NCBI RefSeq assembly: GCF_033296635.1
Contig: NW_026944092.1
Span: 92,296-156,295, forward strand
Direction of reading: 5' to 3'
DNA: 64,000 nucleotides
Source of the DNA: Dichotomopilus funicola
Taxonomy: Eukaryota > Ascomycota > Sordariomycetes > Sordariales > Chaetomiaceae
Made by a program: the position numbers and the translations under genes. The notes beneath the pieces are model-generated. The model worked only from the letters and a program-made list of their open reading frames with translations. It ran no database searches and was not told where the DNA came from. This document shows positions 20,695-30,854 of this stretch, piece by piece. How positions within the stretch are numbered: position 1 is the stretch's first letter; each line of letters begins with the position of its first letter.

Positions 20695-22197
20695 ATGGGT
20701 TCCGTTCAAGACTTTCACCTTGTCACTGCCGCCGAGAATTTGCTAAAGAATGCAAAGAAATTGGCGGCAGCCACAGCACCGGGCGTCGATGACAACGAGC
20801 CTGAGTTGCGGCGGTGCGTTGCCAGTACGGCTAAGAAGATTGCCTTCATGACGGCACCGAGAGTCGATGTGGTAAAGGAGGACTGGGTTACGGTATGTTC
20901 CCTCAGGGCCATGATTGTGGAGACGATCCTAACATGAACCCACAGCTTGCTGAAGTCGGTGCCTGGAACATCTTTATTGAGTGGGAAGCTTTTGATTTTA
21001 TCCCACTTAATGGCTACATCTCCATTGTCGATCTCGCTCGAGAACTCGACGCTCAGGAGTCGCTCGTAGGTAAGGGCATGAATGACTCCCATCGAGCCCT
21101 TCCATAATCCCGAAACCTCCATTGGCTAACATCCTCCTCCAACAGCCCGAATAGCCAACCTTCTGCTCGCGACAGGGAAGCTTCTTCCCGGCCCACCCGT
21201 CGCTTCATGTTCTTCGACGCCCCCCCAATCTCCTTACGCAAACATCACCATCCGCCACTCACGCATCTCACCCTTATACATGACCTCCCACCCCGTCTCT
21301 CCACTGTGCACCGTGGCCGTCGGTAATGCCATGCGCCCGTTCGCTCGCTGGCCCGACTACTTCGACATCTACGGTCGCTGCGAACCCCCTGAACAAAGGT
21401 TCACGCCCTTCTCCTTCGCCTGGGACTGCCCGGACCTGGAACCATGGGAGGTTAAGGCCGAGTATCCGGACTATGCGAGCGCGTTCGCCCGGAGTATGCA
21501 GTCGAAGGAGATGGTGGGAGGCGATACGGTGCTGGTGGGTGAAGAGGCGGTGTATGACATGGCGTGGGTGGGTGAGGAGGCGAAGGTGTTTTGTAATTAC
21601 AAGCCGTGGGAGAATTGGACGCCGACCCTGGTAGACGTAGGGGGTGGGTTGGGCCAGTTGCTGCAGGATGTGTTGAGGGATGTCGACGGGTTGCGGCCTG
21701 AGCAGTGTCTGCTGCAGGACCGACGGGAGGTGATTGATAAGGCGAAGGATAACCGAGACGGGGTGTTGGCAAAGGTGGTAATGATGGAGCAAGATTTTCA
21801 TGAGGAGCAGCCGCTCAAAGGTGGGTAGACATACGCACATTTGGCTTTGCATTATGAGGTTGTGCTTGCTAACGCACCCCCAGGCGGTCTCGTTTACATC
21901 CTTCGCAGGATCCTCCTGGATTATCCCGACGAAGCCTCTGTCAACATCCTCCAACATCTAGCCGATGCCTTGCCCGACGACAATCCCAAGGCTCGGGTTC
22001 TCATCATGGAGGAGCGGTTATTGGAAGTCCCAACAACACAGAACTGTCTTGTGGACGTCGTGATGCTCAACCTGGGCGGGAAGCTCCGGAATGAAGCAAT
22101 GTTCCGGGAGCTTGCGACAGCCGCAGGACTGAGGGTAGTAGGGTTCCACGTGAGCCACCGGACTTCCAACTGCGTCGTTGAATGTGCGAAGGCATGA
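20695..22197 (+). CDS. SAM-dependent O-methyltransferase (family 2 type), catalytic His replaced
   Basis: Exons 20695-20892, 20946-21069, 21146-21820 and 21884-22197; the frame closes at 436 aa, normal for fungal class II O-methyltransferases such as sterigmatocystin-pathway enzymes. N-terminal dimerisation/winged-helix region, then YMTSHPVSPL. The SAM-binding motif I is LVDVGGGLGQLL (D271). The segment normally reading LH(D/N)W, whose His is the catalytic base in the family, reads RRILLDYPDE, with L344 in the His position. The SAM site looks intact; methyl transfer by the usual mechanism is doubtful. The final part RVLIMEERLLE and DVVMLNLGGKLR is standard. It is not flanked by obvious secondary-metabolism core genes, so a pathway cannot be named. 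Confidence 0.87.
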
Positions 22198-24928
22198 CCT
22201 GCCACAGGCGTGCGGAAGCTACACTGATTCTGCTGGTGACAGACTGGTTACAGAGCGATGGGAGACGCCGGATCATTATCCGGGGCCGGGACCGGGAGCG
22301 TGGAATCGTGGTTCTTAAGCCATGCGGGGAGTCCTATGTCCTGAGTGACGACACTGCGTTGCTCCGGAGCAACCCTCCGGTCGAATTCTAGGGTGTTGTG
22401 TGACTGTCGTGCGACAACTGCGGTATCGTTCTACAGTTGGACACAGCCGCCCTGCGCCTCTGATCTAAGGAGGCTGACACGGGGTAGATCATTGAAGTTC
22501 GAGAGAGAAGCGAGTCCTAGCCTTTATTGCATAGCATAGTAGCATTTACAGGCAGTTTTAGTCGAATCGCAACGCATTTCGGTGATGACTAGGGAAACTT
22601 CTCACGTTGTGTGTACTTGTCGTTTGGCGTATCGTATCAACTAAATATTAACAGGACAGCTCATTTTTCTGGACCATGTAGTCGCCTTCCATGTCGCGTA
22701 ACGTCCACGGCGCAAAACACAACGGGCGTGGCGTTCCACAGTACACTTCTCGAGGCGAAGACTAGAACTGGGGTTGGCTTCCATGCTCCAGGATCCGAAG
22801 CGCTTCAACGGCCACGCCACGCGGCAAGACACAAGCAGGCAACTCCCGTTGTGATACGTACGAGCGACATAACGACATCGTCGCCCTGAAATTCCAACTA
22901 AATGCCTCACGTCTCTCACTTCATCGGCGCGACGATGCCGCAATGATGGTGGTACCTTCGGATGGGTGTCAACCCAATGTTGCACTGGGCAACAACAACC
23001 CAACCTTGGCGATGTGCCGACGGGCGGCTGGTTCCGGGAAAGCGCACCGTACACTACTGTAGCTTAGGTATTGTGTCGGAACGAACCATCACTGAAGCCT
23101 GGCCTTAGGTAGCCCAGCGGCTCGTTAATTGATCAGAGCTTCTTATTTTTCCCGCCGCATGCGGCTCCTTTGCGGACATGGGACCTCACCCCGGGCGCGG
23201 CGCATCTGTTCATCTTCCATCCCGGAAGAGGATCAAAAAGGGCCCTGCCTCAGCTCGCTCTGCGACCCGTTTTCTGTTGGCGCTCCCGTCCCGCTGTAAT
23301 CGAACCACCTTCTGTCTGACCTGGGGTTGCATCGCGGCAGCGAAGCCAGTCGGGTCGAGGGATCAGGCCATGTGAAGCGTCCCCGCTCAGCATCCGGCCC
23401 GCTCCTCTGGGGTTGGTTGTGAGTCGTGGGGAGAAACAAACGGCGCGAGAGAGAAAAGGAAGGGCGAAAGACATGCAGCACAGTCGTTGTCGGGGAATTG
23501 CGGCCAAATTTCGCCGGCTCAACTACGGCGGCAGCACGGGAATGAGGGATGGTGCGAACCACAAGCGATGGGATAAATTTTGAAAATGGCGCATCGTTTG
23601 CGGTTGCGGGCTTTTTTGGGGGGTGTTATCGGAGGGGTGGGTGTTTTTGGGTATTTTGGGCTAAGGTCAGTTAACGTATAGTGCAGGCGGCTGGGTCGTC
23701 GATTTGAGGCCTGGCGATGACTGACACGCGGAAGGAGTTGGGGAAGGAACGAGGAAGGGTGAGGTTTTTCCGAGGCTGGGTTCCGATGTTCGGGATCGCG
23801 GTCGGGTGCTGTTGAGAAGCGGAAGTGGGATTGATGAAAGAAGGACGAGGCGCGAGTTGGAGAAGAACATAATTAGTTATTCTAGCTTAAACTGGTCAGC
23901 GCTGTTTTTTTTCTCCAGGCCCGCGATCCCGTCTCAGTCAACGAGCCCCACCTTGTTCCAGAAATGCCCCTTAGCCATTGACATGACCAGGAACTTCCAT
24001 TCATTTTGTGGACTTCCCAATTAGAACGGCTGAAACTCTGAGGTTTTTTAAGGTAGATGTACTACGCACATTCAACAATCAAGCCTTGATGGAGAACGGG
24101 CAACTTGCCCTGTATCTTGAACCCGACACCACCCGAGGAATGAGTGAGGCCCAACGGTGGAACGACTTAACCAAAAGTGATCAACAGGTGCATTGCATGC
24201 CCACGTATCTGGCCGAGAAACGGTGAAGCCCAGATGAAGGCCTCGAGGGCTGAATCCCTGCCCGCCTAGCCCCTGTAAGCGATCCCGCTAACGATGCAGC
24301 TCGCAACTGGCAGAGCCTCGGAAACTCGATGGGCAGTGCTATCCGTTGAAACGTTGGAATGTTGCTCCTTTCAGCGATGCCCCGCTATCATCTCCTCGCT
24401 TCGGTTTTGTGCCCTGCGCTTGTGACACGAGCAGTGTGCAAACTGGGTCGTGAGAAGTGTAATTCTATAGCAAGGAAGTTTGGGAATTCGGTGCCAAAAG
24501 GCATAGTTAAAAAAGCAATGCTTAATTATCGGAAATTCAACCTTCATCAGAGAAAATAAAGGTACAGCCACGTGTAAACTCAAGGGTGAAATTGTTTTTT
24601 TGCCCAGTCCAGGCAAGTGCGTTGATAACAAGAGCTAGGGCCCCACTTACTGGAATGAGGTGCGGGCCTAGGCCCAGTTGTACCCCTCTGTTGCCCGTCA
24701 TCACTTCTGGTCGACTGCCAAGTTGCCTGGCCGCCGTTCCCCGTTGCACAACTGCCATCCTGCCCCGCTAACATTGTGCACTTGTTCGTGGGCTGGCGGG
24801 CAGCACGGCGTCCTCTTTATTTTGCGTTCCCTCTTCTTTCGTGACCTTTTCTACCGGCCTACATCCTCTCCGACGCCACAAACAAAAGAGTCCAAACAAC
24901 TTCGAGCGCCCAGTCTTGCGACGCCGAG
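22198..24928. other. 2.7-kb gene-poor stretch
   Basis: No frame of convincing length with family motifs on either strand, no tandem repeats and no transposon ends that I can see. The right half must contain the promoter and leader of the trehalose phosphatase gene. A T-rich and GC-mixed sequence without strong AT skew, so it does not look like heavily RIP-mutated DNA. Confidence 0.4.
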
Positions 24929-27900
24929 ATGGTTTCAACTGACGGCGCATCCGGCAACGCGGATCCTGCCGAGCAGAATGCCCCGCGCGCAAACGTTCCG
25001 GATCTCGGAGAATCCTCGTTCCCACCCCACGAGCGCCCGTCTGTGACGGATGTGCCCGTCACCCCCGGCATTACTCGCGATGCCTACAACTCTGAGAACA
25101 ACGGCGACTCGGCCGATGCGAATGGTGAAGGTGAGCCGAGCTACTTCTCCAAGCATGACTTCGACCATGCGATCGCGGCTTCGCCGGGGCCCAATACCAC
25201 CGACCGCGAGGGCCAGAGTTTCGAAAACAAGATCGAAGCGGGCGCCGAAGAGGGAAACCAATTCATGCAACGTGTGAGTCTCGCCGTGAACCCGAACGCG
25301 ACGGCTCCCTCCAGTCTTCCGTCGGTAACTTCGCCGCCCATTTCTCCCGACCCGACTTCCAGCGCGCCGTCGAAGGCCTCGATGTCGGACATCCGATCGA
25401 TTAGCCCGGACCTGGCCTTGACCGGCAACATTATCTCTGCAACTTTCAATCTCCCCCATTCGCTTAAGTATCGAAAGGGTGCCGACTGGGTAAGTTGATT
25501 TTCGTTTTTGCTCCTTCGCGAATTTTCAACAAGCCATCGTGGAATAAGCGTTTGCCAAGCCGTAGCGGAATGGTGGGGCTGATGTCATCGCTTGCTCTTC
25601 TAGGAATTGACACCGCGCCGTGGCCAATCGGCCTTGTTCGACTCCTTCAATTTCCTCTCCGAGGACGAAGTCCCCTGGAACCACACCGTTGTCGCCTGGA
25701 CAGGCGAGATTGATCACCCCGACGAGATTTCGCCGCCCGATACCCCGCCGACGACGACTGTTCACATCCAACCTCTGAGCGAGCTTTCGAAACCGATCCC
25801 CGTCGATGTCGATCAGCGCCCAATCACCCCTCCGGTTGTCGATGGTCTTTGGATCCCGAAAGAGGACATCGATCGCTTGGAGAACCAGCTTTCGCACGAC
25901 AAGAAAATTAAGACAATCCCCGTCTGGTTGGCTGATGATGTGGAAGGACACGAGGATGGGATTCACTTGAAGGACCAGGCTAGATGGCGTCGTTACGCCG
26001 AAAACGAGCTGTACACGCTTTTCCATTACAAGCAACACGAACCGACCGATGGCCGTGCCGAGCGTGTCCAATGGGCCGACTACTACCGCATGAACCAGAA
26101 GTTCGCCAACCGGATTCTTGAAGTGTACAAGCCCGGCGACATTGTCATCGTTCACGACTACAACCTTCTGCTCCTCCCGAGCATGCTGCGCCAACGCGCT
26201 CCGCACATGTACATCGCGTTCTTCCTGCACTCTCCGTTTCCCAGCAGTGAGTTCCTGCGTTGCCTATCGCGCCGGAAGGAAGTGTTGGAGGGCGTCCTTG
26301 GTGCAAACTTGGTCGGTTTCCAGAGCTACAGCTACTCTCGCCATTTTTCCAGCTGCTGCACCCGCATTTTGGGCTTCCCATCAAACAGCTCTGGGGTGGA
26401 AGCGTATGGCACTCGCGTTGAAGTCGGTGTGTTCCCAATTGGCATTGACGCTACTAAAGTCGCTCGCCTGGCATGGACCGAATCTGTCAACGAGAAGTAT
26501 GCGGCGCTCCGGAAGATGTACGCTGGCAAGAAGCTCATTGTCGGACGCGACCGTCTCGACAGTGTTCGCGGTGTTGCCCAGAAGCTCATGGCGTTTGAGC
26601 GCTTCCTCGAGATGTTCCCCGAATGGCGCGACAAAGTGGTTCTCATCCAAGTTACTTCTCCCACTAACATTGAGGAGGAGAGGGAAGACGCCGAAAATAA
26701 GATTTCGAGCCGCGTCAACGAACTTGTCATGTCTATCAACGGCACCTACGGTTCTTTGGGCTTCTCGCCCGTCCTGCACTACCCGCAGTACATCAGCCAG
26801 GATGAGTACTTTGCCCTGCTGCGCGCGGCTGATATTGGCCTCATCACCTCGGTCAGGGATGGCATGAACACCACCTCGCTCGAGTACGTGATCTGCCAAC
26901 GCGACTCCGCTGGTCCTCTTATCCTCTCCGAGTTCAGCGGCACAGCGGGCTCCCTCAAGGACGCCATCCACATCAACCCGTGGAACCTCACTGCAGTGGC
27001 TGAGCAGATCAACCACGCTCTCACCATGCCCCAGGACCGTCGCGAAGCCATGCAACACAACCTGCTCGCTCATGTTACTAGCAAGAACGTTCAGTATTGG
27101 ATCGCTGGCTTCCTTCGCCGTCTTGTCACTGTCCTTGGAAACAGGAAGAACGTCGTTGCGACCCCGCTGCTCGACCGCTCCAACATGCTCCGGAAGTACC
27201 GCGAGGCTAAGAAGAGACTGTTCATGTTTGACTACGACGGCACCCTGACGCCGATCGTCCGTGAACCGAGCGCTGCCATCCCCTCGGAACGCGTCATCAA
27301 TAGCCTGAAGGCGCTTGCCGCCGACCCCCTCAACGCGGTTTGGATCATCTCGGGCCGTGACCAGGGGTTCCTGTCCCAGCATCTGGGCCACATCGAAGGC
27401 CTCGGTTTCAGTGCTGAGCACGGTAGCTTCATGAAGAATCCGGGCGCGACTGAGTGGGTCAACTTGGCCGAGAAGTTTGACATGAGCTGGCAGAAGGAGG
27501 TGCTTGATGTGTTCCAGAAGTACACCGACCGAGTACCTGGTAAGTTTCCCCCGGTTCAGGGCTGTGTGTCAATTGAACCCTAACATTTTTGGCCTCCAGG
27601 TTCTTTTATCGAGCAAAAGCGCTGTGCCCTCACTTGGCATTACCGTCTCGCCGACCCAGAGCAAGGCCTACACATGTCCCGCGAATGCCATCACGAGTTG
27701 GAGAGCACAGTCGGCCGCAAGTGGGATGTTGAGGTGATGGCCGGCAAGGCCAACCTGGAGGTGCGCCCGACGTTCATCAACAAGGGCGAGATCGCCAAAC
27801 GGCTCGTCAACACCTACAACGCCGAGATGCGTGCCAAGGCCGGCAAGTCACCCATCGCAGAGGGAGACACGACCCCGAATAAGATCGAGTTCGTGCTCTG

Positions 27901-28216
27901 CATGGGCGATGATTTCACGGACGAAGACATGTTCCGCTCCTTGAACACATTGACTCAGCCAAGTCAAGGCCGTGAGGGTGCGGCTGCAGAGGTGGAGTCG
28001 GATCAGTGCTTCACTGTCACGGTCGGCGCTAGCACCAAGGTCACGCTGGCCCGCTGGCACTTACTCGAACCTGAGGACGTCATTGAGTGTGTGGCGCTTC
28101 TTGCTGGGGTCGGGGGAAGTGGCACGGGCTCGACCAGTGGTGGTGTCCTTAGCATGGGTGAGGTCAACTTGGCTGCGCTGAGCGCGGTCGAGGACCATAT
28201 CCCGGAGCCGCTGTGA
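24929..28216 (+). CDS. TPS2: trehalose-6-phosphate phosphatase, TPS2 type
   Basis: Dephosphorylates trehalose-6-phosphate in the cytosolic trehalose synthase complex, giving the stress protectant trehalose. Exons 24929-25489, 25604-27539 and 27600-28216; joints GADW|ELTPRRG and VPG|SFIEQK; 1,037 aa. About 190 residues of disordered, Ser/Pro/Asp-rich N-terminus precede a GT20 (trehalose-phosphate-synthase-like) domain with WADYYRMNQKFANRI, HDYNLLLLP, GFQSYSYSRHF and RDGMNTTSLEYV. A HAD-type phosphatase follows: DYDGT at D730-T734 (nucleophile Asp), ISGRDQGFL, and GDDFTDEDMF at G935. This tandem arrangement is the standard Tps2/OrlA layout, in which the GT20 part is usually non-catalytic. All phosphatase motifs are intact, so the enzyme should be active. 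Confidence 0.97.
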
Positions 28217-29356
28217 CTTCCCAGCGGCAAAGAAGGGCAGGTAAAGAGCAAGCTTTAATTGAGTTTCTCTTTACCCCCTTCTGAGTGCTGTTGCACCGGT
28301 TTCCACGCGGTGCACGCAACTTGAGGCGTTTTATCGGGGGGGTTGGGTTGGCATGGAGCGTCTGGGTCACTTCCTCGTTTTTTTTTTGTTTGAGCGATGG
28401 GTTTACACTCGCATGGCATCAGGATTGGTCGCTTGGGAGAGAGAAAGATTTGAACATTGGGCTACCTACCCGGCTTGAGATGGCAGGGGGCTTGGGGGCT
28501 TAATGGCTCCTTTCGCTTTTTCTCATCATCGTCCGGGCGGCGCACCAAAGGGAAAGAGACAAAAGAAGACAAGAAAGAAAAGAAAGGGGATGGTGGGGCG
28601 GGGATCAGACATAGACGGCTGGCGGGGCTTTTTCTTTGCCGACGGACAGATGTCGTCCTGTTTTTTGAGTTTTCTGAGTTTTCTGCTCCCCCTTTTTTGT
28701 GTTCGCTTGACTTTGAGTCGCGGTACATTGCGTTGCGTTTTGCATCATGAATAGATTTGTACTGTACGCATGGGACCGGGATTCTCAGTCAGTTAGCTAG
28801 GTAGAGCGGGGGTTGAGAATGACGACAGCTGGGAGTGGTGAGCCTGGCTGGTTGTTGGACTTCCCCGCTTTCTATGGACGGACGGCTGCCGGTTTCCAGA
28901 GATCAAGAACTTCCCTAGAATGGGATAGTGAACAATCAAGGCTTTTACGAGCACCTAACGAAGTACTTTCCCGTGATGTTTACCATTGTTTTATCTCAAG
29001 ATATTCGAGGTCTTTGCTTGTCCATCTGTGTGGTGCCAGTGTAGATCACAGAGCTAAGCTTCTCGCATATGGCCTCGATGGACTTCTTTATGACGCTGCC
29101 GTATGTTCACGTCACGGAGAAGCAGCAAATCCACTGGGACAGGCAGCGTTCGACACCGCCAACTCGCCATTAACGGAGCTGTGTTTGTCATGTTTGGTAA
29201 GGGATATCTTAGTAGAAAGGTTTCAGCGTATTATATGGCAACATTAATATGGTATTTATTCCGAGTCCGTGACCAAGCTCCCAATATCTATACCTGCAGC
29301 ATCTCTGCATAATTCCCGCTCAGCCTTCCAAGGGTTCGCAGTGCTGAAGGATGATC
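28217..29356. other. 3' flank of TPS2 and non-coding sequence
   Basis: The first 500 bases are T- and purine-run rich and probably include the TPS2 3' UTR. The rest shows only motif-free frames, including one at 28813 without an ATG at its 5' end. The 3' part of the SNF2-like relic would be expected here but is not recognisable. Confidence 0.4.
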
Positions 29357-30265
29357 TCATGCGGAACTATCCTGCGCTCGAACTTCAGACTTGTTTGCAG
29401 CTAGACTTTGACAGCAGGCCGTCTTGCCTAGCCCCACATCGTCCGCGAGGAGCGCGGTCGCGATGCCTCGATCAGCCTTGCTGATGAGCACCCAAAAGCA
29501 GGCCCAAAGCTGATGGAGGCAAAGGGCCATCTTCATGCCCGGAAGGGTATATGTAAAGTCGGGTTGCCGGACGACGCTAGGCTCGAGGCGAAGGAAGTGG
29601 AGGTCTTGTGGTGGGCTAAGCGTAGCGTCATGCCCTACCACCAACGGCTGGTTCAAGTATTAGCCAGGCGTATTGCCGCGAGGCATCGCCCAGATGTGAA
29701 TGGAAGCCCCCGCGGTCGAAGGAGCAGAGAGGGTATAACCAATAGGAAGGCTCCCTATGTTCAGCTCTATAAGGAGCATCCTCCAATCGCGTTCGTTAAC
29801 AATCTGAGCGAAGCGAGTAGACCCGTCCTGGTTGGCCTGTAAGATAATTAGATCTCGAGACCGTCTAGGCCGAAGTGCCAGGCTACCCCAGCGAGAGTAT
29901 ACCGCATGACATGGTCTACCGGGCGGGAGTAGTCGACGGGCATCACAGTAGTACCGAGAATCTCTGGCCGCTGGTGAAACCGCGCAGGGAAATTGGAAAC
30001 CTCGATATTGACGCAATCGAGGGGAATGATCTGAGACCGCCGGGAGCAGTCCTGGACGATCTGCCGGGTGGATGGTGGGGTGGATGGACTGGCGTTTATT
30101 TTGGCAGCTGATGCGGCCGGGACCTTACCTAGGGACGTCTTGGATGAAAAGTTAGAACCAGAGGAAGAAAACGGATTGTAAGATAAGAAGAATGTAGAAA
30201 ATAGAAGACGCGCATATCATACCTTTGATGGTGGTGTTGTATCGTTTCAAATGGGAAGTCGCCAT
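29357..30265 (-). pseudogene. truncated SNF2-like helicase gene fragment
   Basis: Begins with an ATG at 30265 (MATSHLKRYN). Downstream it can be read as IGYTLSAPSTAG, HIWAMPRGNTPG, then a TAA at 29660-29662, and the same frame continues with LHQLWACFWVLISKA and ALLADDVGLGKT, a Walker A segment of the SNF2 family (motif I, GLGKT). One intron is well supported upstream (GTAGCC...TTACAG joining TLAG to ANQDG). The frame dies shortly after the Walker A box, and helicase motifs II-VI are absent. The same frame continues across the TAA, so this is best read as a nonsense-mutated, 3'-truncated relic rather than a short gene. Confidence 0.6.
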
Positions 30266-30377
30266 TGCGGTGGCGGGGTGGTGGTTGGTTCTGGATTTGG
30301 AAGGTGCAATCTAACAGCAGCGACCGAACTAACATCGGAATAACATTACTTCCAAAATATCAAGGCTAGATTAGGTA

Positions 30378-30690
30378 TCCTAGTTAGTATACTAGGATAA
30401 TCAGCCCTAAGCTTAGTCTTATAAGTCTCTATTATCTATATATCTAGGTTCTCCGCCTCCTACTACTAGCCCTGGTTCTAGTATATTGACGGTAGGCTAG
30501 CGATACTAGTTAGTGTAGAGGGATGATCGACCCTAAGCTCTGTCTTACTTGTCTCTATTACATGTACCTCTGGCTTCTCGGCCTCCTCTTACTGGCCCTG
30601 ATTTCGGTATATCGACGCTAGGTTGCCCGTGCTAGTGAATGTGTAGGTGTGATCGGCCCTGAGCTTAATTATATATAAAGATCCCATATC
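30378..30690 (-). pseudogene. TPR array relic: 126-bp tandem repeats encoding 42-aa units
   Basis: Three partial copies of a 126-bp unit begin at 30378, 30504 and 30630 on the + strand. Read on the minus strand they give 42-residue units of the kinesin-light-chain-like TPR type found in fungal NB-ARC/NACHT-TPR proteins. Recognisable pieces are TSTGNLASIYRNQG, EEAEKPEVHVIETSK, LRVDHPSTLTSIASLPSIY and EAENLDI. Stops interrupt them, for example TAA where Trp of the GRW motif belongs and three consecutive TAG codons in the leftmost copy. The copies differ largely by C/T and G/A changes and the left copy is AT-richest, as RIP would leave. No NB-ARC or NACHT part is visible next to it. Confidence 0.75.
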
Positions 30691-30854
30691 CCTTTCTACT
30701 CTATGCCGAGGTCTTCTATACAGATTCATTTCGAGTCTTATATGGTCAGAACTATTGTGGCAACACAACTCCATTTTCCTAACTAGAAGAAGCCGCCGTC
30801 CCTATCAGAACTCAGAGGCAAAGAAAATACATGAGGTTGTATCTGCTTTTCTTT

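Noticed and set aside
25604..27539. Reading the GT20 domain of the trehalose gene as an active trehalose-phosphate synthase
   Set aside because: The same polypeptide continues into a complete HAD phosphatase, the standard TPS2 layout in which the GT20 part is usually not catalytic.
28813..29247. 144-codon plus-strand open frame after TPS2
   Set aside because: First codon is not ATG, no motifs, and it overlaps nothing homologous; treated as non-coding.
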